A stretch of 64,000 bases of DNA, taken from PALSA-968 sp964387075 (GTDB lineage: Bacteria; Bacteroidota; Bacteroidia; B-17B0; Aurantibacillaceae). Below the pieces are notes generated by a model. It was not told the DNA's origin and made no database searches. It saw only the letters and a program-made list of their open reading frames with translations. The position numbers and the translations under genes are program-made. The DNA lies in the NCBI GenBank assembly GCA_964387075.1, contig CAYLVB010000010.1, positions 62,001 through 126,000 of the forward strand, given 5' to 3'. Every line of letters starts with the position of its first letter. Within the stretch, counting starts at the first letter, position 1. Positions 1 to 6,584 of the stretch are shown here, piece by piece.

Positions 1-76
1 TCTTTTGATGATGACCTCCGGCAATTTTGATGGGGTTGATTTTAACGCATTTGCCAAGGATCTTGGTACCAAGTAA
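1..76 (+). CDS. C-terminal end of a probable Mur-ligase-like protein (partial)
   Basis: Frame 2 is open from the window edge to a TAA at 74-76 and ends in MTSGNFDG...FAKDLGTK. The MxSGNFDG ending resembles the C-terminus of Mpl/MurC-type peptidoglycan ligases of Bacteroidota; this is family recall from about 24 residues, so it is tentative. The last codons, including the stop, lie inside the palindrome that borders the neighbouring ATPase gene, so the present C-terminus may have been created when that element arrived. Confidence 0.45.
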   Translation, partial: LLMMTSGNFDGVDFNAFAKDLGTK

Positions 77-106
77 ATTTAGTATGACATATTAAATTTA
101 CTTGGT
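62..106. repeat. Left palindrome bracketing the AAA ATPase gene
   Basis: Perfect 14-bp inverted arms, ACCAAGTAAATTTA at 68-81 and its complement at 93-106, with an 11-nt spacer. A second perfect 12-bp palindrome (CTTGGTACCAAG) overlaps the left arm at 62-73. The stops of both convergent genes (TAA 74-76 on plus, 98-100 on minus) fall inside it. The same arm sequence recurs at 1281-1319 on the other side of the ATPase gene. Confidence 0.8.
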
Positions 107-1267
107 TGTTTTAAAATCCTTCAGGAATGCCGGAAGGCCCATTACCCTTATTTCGCCGGAAATACGCAGGGTGTCTGCCTGTGGTGTGATCACATAGTTA
201 TCCTTCGTTCCCAGGTCGGCTATCGAGTTGTAAAATCCGGGACTGATCTTTGGGGCGTTAGAATATTTGATCTCGATGCAGGATACGGGTTTTAGCGATC
301 GGGTAATAACCAGGTCTGCTTCCGCGCCGTTCTGCGTGCGGTAATAGAAAAGATCGTAGCCTTTCGGTAGTATGCGCCTTACCTGCTCAGCCACAAAACC
401 TTCCCACGAGGCGCCCACGATTGGATTTCCTTTCAGGTCAGAGAAACTGTTCACACCCAACAGGCGATGGAGGATGCCGCTGTCGCTGATATAGATCTTT
501 GGCGCTTTAACGAGGCGTTTGCGGGCATTCATGAAATAGGCGGGCAGGCGGCGTACCAGGTAGGCCCCTTCCAGGTAATCGAGGTAGCGCGTAACGGTTG
601 GCGAAGTAATGCCCAGCGAGCGTGCGAACATCTCCGCGTTATAAATACCCGAGTGGCAATGTGCCAGCATGCGCCAGAAATTATAGATCACCTGGCGCGA
701 AAGATTTATACCGAAAATAGCGTTAAGGTCGCGCTGTGTGTAGGTATCAATGAAAGTATCCATCCATTCGGCGAATTGCGCGTCGGTGCGGGCTGTAAGA
801 GCTCTTGGAAACCCTCCTCTGAACCATAGCTTTTCGAAAGTATTTTTTACCGGCAATTCGTTCAACCCGATAGGAGTGATCTCTGCATAATAGATCCTAC
901 CGGCCAGTGATTCAGAAACCCCTTTTACAAGGTTGGGTGATGCCGATCCTGAAAGCAGGAAGCGCCCCTTTTTTTTATTACTGTCTATAAGCGGGCGGAG
1001 ATAGGTAAAAAGCTCAGGCATACGCTGCACTTCATCGATGATCACGAGTTTAGCGCTGTTTTCTTCCAGTAAGGAGTAGGCATCGCGCCGCAAGGTATTT
1101 TCATCGCGCGGGTTCTCTAGATCGAAATAAAGTATATCTTTTTTTAATTTTTTGGCGATGGCCTTTGCCAGCGTGGTCTTGCCAACCTGCCGCGCGCCCA
1201 ATATGGCCACCGCCGGGAATGCCCCCAGTTTATCAAGGATCTCCCGCTGCGCTTTTCTCTTGATCAT
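98..1267 (-). CDS. AAA+ ATPase with C-terminal DUF4143
   Basis: 389 residues. The N-terminal half is an AAA_14-type ATPase: Walker A GARQVGKTTLA near residues 24-34, Walker B LVIIDEVQR near 73-82, and a sensor region LLSGSASPNL. The C-terminal half is DUF4143, a restriction-endonuclease-like fold (SWEGFVAEQV, YYRTQNGAEADLVI, CIEIKYS). The family is widespread, its substrate is generally unknown, and copies often look mobile. The gene stands alone, antiparallel to both neighbours, and is flanked at each end by the same palindrome; the right-hand copy covers its promoter region, so it could also be an operator. No transposase or nuclease partner is adjacent. Start chosen at ATG 1265-1267; it opens MIKRKAQRE, typical of the family. 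Confidence 0.85.
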   Translation of the reverse strand: MIKRKAQREILDKLGAFPAVAILGARQVGKTTLAKAIAKKLKKDILYFDLENPRDENTLRRDAYSLLEENSAKLVIIDEVQRMPELFTYLRPLIDSNKKKGRFLLSGSASPNLVKGVSESLAGRIYYAEITPIGLNELPVKNTFEKLWFRGGFPRALTARTDAQFAEWMDTFIDTYTQRDLNAIFGINLSRQVIYNFWRMLAHCHSGIYNAEMFARSLGITSPTVTRYLDYLEGAYLVRRLPAYFMNARKRLVKAPKIYISDSGILHRLLGVNSFSDLKGNPIVGASWEGFVAEQVRRILPKGYDLFYYRTQNGAEADLVITRSLKPVSCIEIKYSNAPKISPGFYNSIADLGTKDNYVITPQADTLRISGEIRVMGLPAFLKDFKTTK

Positions 1268-1280
1268 TCACAAATATACA

Positions 1281-1319
1281 ACCAAGTAAATTTAAAACAA
1301 AATATTTAATTTACTTGGT
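1281..1319. repeat. Right palindrome bracketing the AAA ATPase gene
   Basis: Inverted arms ACCAAGTAAATT (1281-1292) and AATTTACTTGGT (1308-1319) with a 15-nt spacer. The arms match those at 68-106. It sits 13 bp upstream of the ATPase start and about 80 bp before recN, so it could be a boundary of an inserted unit, an autoregulatory operator, or both. Confidence 0.75.
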
Positions 1320-1398
1320 TAATAAAAGCCATAGATCCGGCCGGTCCCTGTTGAAATCTTCCTGGCCGGTGATCGGCGAAATTCCCGATATTAGGGCC

Positions 1399-3060
1399 AT
1401 GTTAAAGCACCTGCAGATCAAGAATTACGCGCTTTTGGAAGAGGTTGGTATCGACTTCGACAAAAGCCTGACCGTAATTACCGGCGAGACCGGGGCGGGC
1501 AAATCGATCATGCTGGGAGCTTTGGGTTTGGTGCTGGGCGAGCGCGCCGATATGGCTGTGCTGCGTGATAAGCAGAAGAAATGTATTGTTGAGGCCGTGT
1601 TCAATATCGCATCTTATTCCCTGGAAAAATTCTTTCGCGATAACGAGCTGGATCATGAAAAAGAAACAAGTCTTAGAAGAGAAATTTCTCCCGACGGAAA
1701 ATCCCGCGCGTTCATCAATGATACGCCGGTAACGCTTGCCATTTTGAAAGAATTGGCGCAGTATCTCATCGATGTGCACTCGCAGCACGAAACCTTATTA
1801 TTGAACCAGGCTGCCTTCCGCTTCAACATGGTGGATGCTTTTGCAGGTTGCCTCGAGGACAGAAAACATTTTCTGTCGTTCTACAATCAATTAAAGGAAA
1901 AGGAAAAGAAACTTTCTGAGCTTACCGCTTTCGAACAACAGGCAAAAAAGGACCTGGATTATTTCCAGTTTCAGTTCAACGAATTAGAGCAGGCCAACCT
2001 GCAAAAAGGCCAATTGCAGGAGCTCGAGCAACAATTTGATACCTTGAACGACGCTGAGTTCATTAAACAGAACCTCGATACTGTTTCCCGAGCTATTGAC
2101 GGAGGCGAAGAGAATGTTTTATCGAAACTTGCGGCTGTAAGGCAGATCCTCTCACAACTAAGCAAGTACGGGAAGAACTACGAAGAACTGGCTGCCCGTA
2201 TCAATACACTTTACATTGAATTGAAAGATATCGCTTCTGAGACAGAAGGCGCCAACGATAAAGTGGTGTATGATCCAAAGAAACTTGGGATCATTACCGG
2301 TCAGCTTGACCTGCTGAACCGCTTGCTGAAAAAACACGGAGTGGCTGATGAAGAATCACTCTTGAAAATAAAGAAGGAGATCGAAGAGAAGCTCACGCAA
2401 TTCGGTTCGGTAGAAGAGGAGATAAAGAACCTGCGGGCAGAAATAAAGAAATTGAGCGAGAATGTTTGGACTAAGGCCACTAAGCTTTCCGAAAAAAGAA
2501 AAAAAACTATACCAGCGATACAAACTTCAGTGCAAAAAATGCTGACCGCTTTGAGTATGCCTAACGCGCAGTTGGTTATCAATTGTAAAGTACAGGAGCA
2601 ATGCAACACCTACGGCTGCGATGAGTTACAATTCCTGTTCTCGGCCAACAAAGGACTTGCCTTAAGCGAATTGCACAAAGTAGCTTCGGGTGGTGAGTTA
2701 TCGCGCCTCATGTTGTGCCTGAAATCGCACCTGGCCGAAAAGACCGCTTTGCCCACGATCATCTTTGATGAGATCGATACGGGTGTTTCCGGCGATGTGG
2801 CGCATAAGATCGGCAGCATCATGCTCGAGATGGGGAAGCATATGCAGGTGATCGCCATTACGCATCTGCCGCAGATCGCTTCCAAGGGCAAACAACACCT
2901 GTTTGTTTACAAGCGCGATATCAAGAATTTAACACAGTCTGAGATAAGGAATTTAACAGGAGAAGAGCGCGTGGTGGAGATCGCCAAGATGCTAAGCACA
3001 GGCAAACCAACAGAAGCCGCTTTATCTAACGCGAAAGAGTTGTTAAAGTCACGTAATTAA
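1399..3060 (+). CDS. recN: DNA repair protein RecN
   Basis: SMC-like ATPase of double-strand break repair, 553 residues, the usual RecN length. Walker A GETGAGKS is at residues 29-36. A long coiled-coil-rich middle (about 150-400) is followed by the ABC signature VASGGELSRLML, Walker B TIIFDEIDTGVSG and the D-loop/H-loop region ITHLPQIAS. The reading frame can be extended upstream to a TTG at 1315, but that lies inside the palindrome and adds 28 unrelated residues. ATG 1399 (MLKHLQIKNYAL) matches the conserved RecN N-terminus. The next gene starts 63 bp downstream behind its own promoter. Confidence 0.96.
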   Translation: MLKHLQIKNYALLEEVGIDFDKSLTVITGETGAGKSIMLGALGLVLGERADMAVLRDKQKKCIVEAVFNIASYSLEKFFRDNELDHEKETSLRREISPDGKSRAFINDTPVTLAILKELAQYLIDVHSQHETLLLNQAAFRFNMVDAFAGCLEDRKHFLSFYNQLKEKEKKLSELTAFEQQAKKDLDYFQFQFNELEQANLQKGQLQELEQQFDTLNDAEFIKQNLDTVSRAIDGGEENVLSKLAAVRQILSQLSKYGKNYEELAARINTLYIELKDIASETEGANDKVVYDPKKLGIITGQLDLLNRLLKKHGVADEESLLKIKKEIEEKLTQFGSVEEEIKNLRAEIKKLSENVWTKATKLSEKRKKTIPAIQTSVQKMLTALSMPNAQLVINCKVQEQCNTYGCDELQFLFSANKGLALSELHKVASGGELSRLMLCLKSHLAEKTALPTIIFDEIDTGVSGDVAHKIGSIMLEMGKHMQVIAITHLPQIASKGKQHLFVYKRDIKNLTQSEIRNLTGEERVVEIAKMLSTGKPTEAALSNAKELLKSRN

Positions 3061-3099
3061 TTGAAAAACAATGTATTTTAAAATTCCCTCTTTTTTGAG

Positions 3100-3107
3100 T
3101 ATATTTG
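3100..3107 (+). promoter_or_regulatory. Bacteroidota -7 promoter element TATATTTG
   Basis: Exact match to TAnnTTTG, 15 bp upstream of the ATG at 3123. It lies inside the frame that could extend the next gene to TTG 3105, which argues that the true start is 3123. No clear -33 TTG was seen at normal spacing. Confidence 0.6.
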
Positions 3108-3122
3108 CACGTTAAGCGTAAA

Positions 3123-3788
3123 ATGTATAAACTTTTAGTAGCCGATAGCAGTTTTTTGGTCCGCGAAGGACTCAAATCACTTTTAAACTCCATGCCTTCT
3201 TACCAGGTGTTGGAGGTTACTGAAAACACCCTTCTCTCCGCTCAGATCAAAAAGAATAAGCCTGCCGTTCTAGTGATCGACCCGCTTTCTTTCGAGATCA
3301 GCCAGGCGCAAATGGCGGAGCTCAAGAAAGAGTTCAGCGGCCTGCAAATACTTGTTATTACGAATTTACTTCCTAAAAAAGATATCTCTTCTTTCCTCGA
3401 TTCGGGCGTTACCGGTTTCCTGCTGAAAGATTGCGACAGCGACGAGATCCGCGAAGCCATTGAAAGTACGCGAAAAGGCGATCGCTTTCTTTGCGGTAAG
3501 ATCGCGGATGTATTATTGACAGATGCCGAGGTGAAAGTTACTCCCGTTTACACAAAGAAACTTTCCTGCGAAGGATTCGTTGTTTCCGAGCGCGAGATCG
3601 AGATCATCAAGCACATCGCTCTTGGACTTTCCAATAAACAAATAGCCGACAAACTTTGCCTGAGCCTGCACACCGTGAACACGCACCGCAAGAACATACT
3701 CCAGAAACTGAAAGTGAACAATACAGCCGGCGTGGTGATGTTCGCCGTAAAGAACAACCTGCTTAGCGAAGAACTTCACGCTAATTAA
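3123..3788 (+). CDS. Response regulator, NarL/LuxR type
   Basis: 221 residues. The receiver domain (about 1-120) keeps a phosphoacceptor D53 (VLVIDP), the switch Thr (VITN) and the Lys (FLLKD). Its acidic pocket reads ADSS, with only one acid (D8) where most receivers have two. A linker leads to a C-terminal LuxR helix-turn-helix (about 155-215: EREIEIIKHIALGLSNKQIA, then HTVNTHRKNILQKL). No histidine kinase gene is in the window. The stop TAA overlaps the ispH start by one base (TAATG), so the two are probably co-transcribed and translationally coupled. Whether the missing acid affects phosphorylation cannot be told from sequence. Confidence 0.9.
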   Translation: MYKLLVADSSFLVREGLKSLLNSMPSYQVLEVTENTLLSAQIKKNKPAVLVIDPLSFEISQAQMAELKKEFSGLQILVITNLLPKKDISSFLDSGVTGFLLKDCDSDEIREAIESTRKGDRFLCGKIADVLLTDAEVKVTPVYTKKLSCEGFVVSEREIEIIKHIALGLSNKQIADKLCLSLHTVNTHRKNILQKLKVNNTAGVVMFAVKNNLLSEELHAN

Positions 3789-5005
3789 TGAAGACCTTTC
3801 AGATCCCTGAATTTTATCGCAGCCCCCTTATCTCAAAGATCAAAGTGCACCAGCGTGTCAACGATCCGCGTAAGCAGAATAACGCGCCCGCGCATATTGA
3901 TTTTGGCCCGGTTGCCTTTTACATCGCACGTCATTTCGGCTTTTGTTATGGAGTAGAGAACGCGATCGAGATCTCTTTTAAAGCTTTGGATGAGAATCCC
4001 GGCAAAAGGATCTTTCTCCTAAGCCAGATGATCCACAACCCGGAAGTGAATAAAGACCTTACCGATAGTGGCGTACAATTTTTGCAGGATACAGAAGGAA
4101 AGCAACTCATCCCGTTTGATACTTTGTCATCAGATGATGTGGTGATCATTCCCGCATTCGGCGCCACTGTAGAAATAGAAAAGAAATTGCGCGACAAGAA
4201 CATTGAAATAAAAAAGTACAATACTACCTGTCCGTTTGTAGAGCGCGTATGGAAGAAGTCGGAGCAGATCGGTAAGGATAAGTATACCATCATTATTCAT
4301 GGCAAATATAAGCACGAAGAAACGCGCGCTACTTTTTCGAGAAGTGAGCTGAACGCGCCTTCGGTGGTTGTGCGTGATCTTGACGAAGCGAGGTTATTGG
4401 GAGAATATATTACGGGGAAGAATCCGGATGAATTCTATGAGGCATTCAAAGGAAAATACTCAGCCGGATTTGATGTAAAAAAGGACCTGGAAAGAGTGGG
4501 AGTTATTAATCAAACCACGATGTTGGCCACGGAAACACAAGAGATAGCCGATTACTTCAAGAACCTTCTCCAGGAGAAATACAAAGCGGATGATATAAAA
4601 CAACACTTTGCCGACACCCGCGATACGCTTTGCTACGCCACCAACGAGAACCAGGATGCTACCTATGGACTTTTAGAGACCGAAGCCGATCTTGCGGTTG
4701 TGGTGGGAGGATATAATTCATCAAATACTTCTCATTTGGTAGAATTATTGGAAAGAAAGTTCAAGACCTATTTCATCTCTTCTGAGAAAGAGATCATCAG
4801 CGAAACCGAGATACACCACTTCGATTACCCGCACCAGCAAAACCTTACCTCTTTTAATTTTCTTCCCAAAAAAGATAAGGTAACGATCATTTTAACCAGC
4901 GGCGCTTCTTGTCCGGACGCGGTGGTAGAGAAGGTGTTACGCAAATTGGCCGGGTACTTTGCGGGCATAAAAAGCGATGAAGAAATTCTCGCGAAACTGG
5001 GATAA
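3788..5005 (+). CDS. ispH: 4-hydroxy-3-methylbut-2-enyl diphosphate reductase
   Basis: Last enzyme of the non-mevalonate (MEP) isoprenoid pathway; it reductively dehydroxylates HMBPP to IPP and DMAPP with a [4Fe-4S] cluster. The three cluster cysteines are visible: C53 in FGFCYG, C148 in TTCPFV and C375 in TSGASCPD. At 405 residues it is the long form found in Bacteroidota and cyanobacteria rather than the roughly 310-residue E. coli form; the extra length includes an N-terminal extension of about 40 residues before the IARHFGFCYG core. It shares one base with the regulator stop, an unusual partner for ispH. Confidence 0.95.
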   Translation: MKTFQIPEFYRSPLISKIKVHQRVNDPRKQNNAPAHIDFGPVAFYIARHFGFCYGVENAIEISFKALDENPGKRIFLLSQMIHNPEVNKDLTDSGVQFLQDTEGKQLIPFDTLSSDDVVIIPAFGATVEIEKKLRDKNIEIKKYNTTCPFVERVWKKSEQIGKDKYTIIIHGKYKHEETRATFSRSELNAPSVVVRDLDEARLLGEYITGKNPDEFYEAFKGKYSAGFDVKKDLERVGVINQTTMLATETQEIADYFKNLLQEKYKADDIKQHFADTRDTLCYATNENQDATYGLLETEADLAVVVGGYNSSNTSHLVELLERKFKTYFISSEKEIISETEIHHFDYPHQQNLTSFNFLPKKDKVTIILTSGASCPDAVVEKVLRKLAGYFAGIKSDEEILAKLG

Positions 5006-5030
5006 AGTAAAATTTTCCGGAAAAATTTGT

Positions 5031-5058
5031 TTTGTATTTAAAAATTGCGCTACATTTG
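5031..5058 (+). promoter_or_regulatory. Promoter of the asnA leader (TTTG - 16 bp - TACATTTG)
   Basis: TACATTTG at 5051-5058 matches the Bacteroidota -7 element exactly, with TTTG at 5031-5034 as a -33 candidate. Transcription should begin about 5-8 nt downstream, almost on the first ATG of leader peptide 1 (5066), which would make that peptide nearly leaderless. Confidence 0.65.
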
Positions 5059-5065
5059 TCGCGCA

Positions 5066-5137
5066 ATGATGCACAACCTTCAAAATAATTTCAATCAGCA
5101 GAACAACCAAAATAAGGGTTGCGGAGCCATATTGTAA
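5066..5137 (+). CDS. Asn/Gln-rich leader peptide 1 upstream of asnA
   Basis: A 23-residue ORF (ATG 5066, second ATG 5069, stop TAA 5135-5137) with seven Asn and four Gln codons clustered between residues 4 and 16 (for example NNFNQQNNQN). It begins just after a TAnnTTTG promoter and precedes a strong terminator, with an asparagine synthetase gene downstream. This is the layout expected of an attenuation leader whose ribosome stalls when Asn-tRNA is short. No homology argument is possible for so short a peptide; the case rests on composition and context. Confidence 0.65.
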   Translation: MMHNLQNNFNQQNNQNKGCGAIL

Positions 5138-5160
5138 TTACCAGAAGATAAGAAATTACG

Positions 5161-5190
5161 AAGCCCTCCGCCAAAACGGGGGGCTTTTTT
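5161..5190 (+). terminator. Rho-independent terminator/attenuator 1 of the asnA leader
   Basis: A 10-bp GC-rich stem (5161-5170 with 5177-5186, one G-T pair, loop 5171-5176) followed by a run of T. The left arm contains CTCCGC (5166-5171), which can instead pair with GCGGAG at 5121-5126 inside the coding region of leader peptide 1. A ribosome stalled on the Asn codons would leave 5121-5126 free to form this antiterminator; a ribosome reaching the stop codon would cover it. The stem and the alternative pairing are read directly; the mechanism is inferred. Confidence 0.75.
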
Positions 5191-5201
5191 ATTTTCCTTT
5201 T

Positions 5202-5233
5202 CCCTCTCCCGTGGGGGAGGGTTAGGGAGGGGG
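5202..5233. repeat. Dispersed CCCTCTCCC...GGGGGAGGG-type palindromic repeat
   Basis: CCTCTCCC (5203-5210) faces GGGGGAGG (5213-5220), followed by GTTAGGGAGGGGG. This resembles short extragenic repeats often seen in Bacteroidota; a related element is at 30923-30966. It separates the two asnA leader units. Confidence 0.45.
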
Positions 5234-5253
5234 CTACAAGAGCCAGGAAGAAT

Positions 5254-5445
5254 ATGATCAAAAGAAAAACAAATAACAACCAAAATCAAAACCGTCCACC
5301 TCCGGAAGGGAAGCTCTTTGTGTATAACGAAGGCCCTTTCCGGAAAAACGGAGAGGGCTTTTTGTTTTACGGAAGTTCCGTCATCAAACATAAAACAACC
5401 CGGGCACGTGCGGATCGCACAGTTCTCAGAAATAAAAACAAATAA
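5254..5445 (+). CDS. Asn/Gln-rich leader ORF 2 upstream of asnA
   Basis: A 63-codon ORF whose start is Asn-rich: residues 7-13 are NNNQNQN, followed by RPPPEGK. It repeats the logic of leader 1 (Asn run, antiterminator segment, terminator), but this frame has no stop before the terminator and runs on to 5445, nine bases before the asnA ATG. So either the peptide is translated through the terminator, or regulation at this unit works differently from the classic trp model. The PPP stretch after the Asn codons is a possible second pause site. Function is inferred from composition and position. Confidence 0.45.
   Translation: MIKRKTNNNQNQNRPPPEGKLFVYNEGPFRKNGEGFLFYGSSVIKHKTTRARADRTVLRNKNK
5333..5367 (+). 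terminator. Rho-independent terminator/attenuator 2 of the asnA leader
   Basis: A fully paired 10-bp stem (5333-5342 with 5349-5358, one G-T pair), loop GAAAAA, then TTTTTGTTTT. The left arm can alternatively pair with CCGGAAGGG at 5302-5310: CCGGAA with TTCCGG at 5338-5343 and GGG with CCC at 5334-5336, leaving one bulged base. This antiterminator segment lies just after the Asn codons of leader ORF 2, as in unit 1. Confidence 0.75.
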
Positions 5446-5454
5446 ATATATACC

Positions 5455-6468
5455 ATGAAAACAAACATCATCAAACCGGCGGGCTACAAAAGCCTGCTCA
5501 CGGAAAGCAGGACCGAGGAAGCGGTTCAGTTCATCAAAGACACCTTCAGCAAAAGGCTATCGGTAAAACTTAACCTGCAAAAGGTAACGGCGCCGCTCAT
5601 GCTGGCCAAAGGGACCGGCATCAACGACGACCTGAACGGCATTGAGAAACCTGTCTCTTTTCTCATCAAAGACCTGGGTGAAGCGAAGGCGGAAGTGATA
5701 CAGTCGCTGGCCAAATGGAAGAGACATAAGCTGGCCTCGCTGAAGTACAAAGCGGGCATGGGGCTTTATACCGACATGCATGCGTTGCGTCCGGATGAAG
5801 TGCTGGGCAACATGCACAGCGCTTTTGTGGATCAGTGGGATTGGGAAAGAGTGATGTTGCCGGAAGAGCGGAGGATCGATCTTTTGAAAGCAACTGTGGC
5901 GTTGATCTATGCTGCTTTGAAGGAAACAGAAAGTGAAATGGCCGCTAAATTTCCGGAGCTGACACCTTTTTTGCCTGAAGAGATCTGTTTCATTAGTTCT
6001 GAAGAATTGCTGAAAAAATACCCGGGCCTTACCCCAAAAGAGCGGGAAGGCAGGATCTGCCGCGAAAAAGGCGCTGTGTTCGTCATTGGAATAGGAGGGA
6101 AGCTTTCGGATGGAGAGCGACATGACCAGCGTGCACCTGATTACGACGATTGGAGTTTGAACGGCGATATTCTGACCTGGAACCCGGTTTTGGAAAGAGC
6201 TTTCGAGGTCTCCTCCATGGGCATACGTGTGGATAAGGAAGCTCTTTTGAAGCAATTGGAAGAATTAGCATTGAGCGAACGCTTGAAGCTCAGCTGGCAC
6301 AGCGCGCTGGTTGAAGGAAAGCTTCCTCAAACCATTGGGGGCGGCATTGGACAATCGCGCCTGTGTATGTTGTTTACGCGCAAAGCGCATATAGGCGAAG
6401 TGCAGCCCGCTTTATGGCCGGATGTGATGATAGAGGAATGTAAAGCTGCTAATATCGAACTACTTTAA
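5455..6468 (+). CDS. asnA: Aspartate--ammonia ligase (asparagine synthetase A)
   Basis: ATP-dependent amidation of aspartate with ammonia, by an enzyme of the class II aminoacyl-tRNA synthetase fold. 337 residues, the normal AsnA length. Recognisable blocks include GIEKPVSF near residue 62, DMHALRPDE near 107, DQWDWE near 125, RAPDYDDWSLNGDI near 224-238 and the C-terminal GGGIGQSRLCM. The start ATG is preceded by the two-part leader with Asn-rich ORFs and terminators, so expression is probably tuned to asparaginyl-tRNA supply. It converges with the next gene; strong hairpins lie between them. Confidence 0.96.
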   Translation: MKTNIIKPAGYKSLLTESRTEEAVQFIKDTFSKRLSVKLNLQKVTAPLMLAKGTGINDDLNGIEKPVSFLIKDLGEAKAEVIQSLAKWKRHKLASLKYKAGMGLYTDMHALRPDEVLGNMHSAFVDQWDWERVMLPEERRIDLLKATVALIYAALKETESEMAAKFPELTPFLPEEICFISSEELLKKYPGLTPKEREGRICREKGAVFVIGIGGKLSDGERHDQRAPDYDDWSLNGDILTWNPVLERAFEVSSMGIRVDKEALLKQLEELALSERLKLSWHSALVEGKLPQTIGGGIGQSRLCMLFTRKAHIGEVQPALWPDVMIEECKAANIELL

Positions 6469-6476
6469 AAAAGGAA

Positions 6477-6543
6477 GGGTGAAGTACAACACTGTTGACT
6501 TCACCCTCAAAAAAAACCTCTCCCACCACTTAGGGAGAGGTTT
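6477..6543. terminator. Paired terminator hairpins between convergent genes
   Basis: Two perfect stems: 9 bp (GGGTGAAGT 6477-6485 with 6498-6506) and 11 bp (6514-6524 with 6533-6543). Read on the minus strand, both are followed by T-rich tracts, so they best serve the minus-strand gene ending at 6585. For asnA they lack a good T-run but may still act. Confidence 0.75.
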
Positions 6544-6584
6544 AATGTGCTCACTGAACCTTGCCAATCAGAGAGCAGTATCTG

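Noticed and set aside
467..829. Plus-strand 120-residue ORF
   Set aside because: It lies antisense inside the AAA/DUF4143 gene and its translation has no family features.
1315..1398. Upstream TTG start that would add 28 residues to RecN
   Set aside because: It begins inside the palindrome and the extra residues do not resemble RecN; ATG 1399 gives the usual length and N-terminus.
5557..6255. Minus-strand 232-residue ORF opposite asnA
   Set aside because: It is antisense to an unambiguous enzyme gene, with no promoter or domain.
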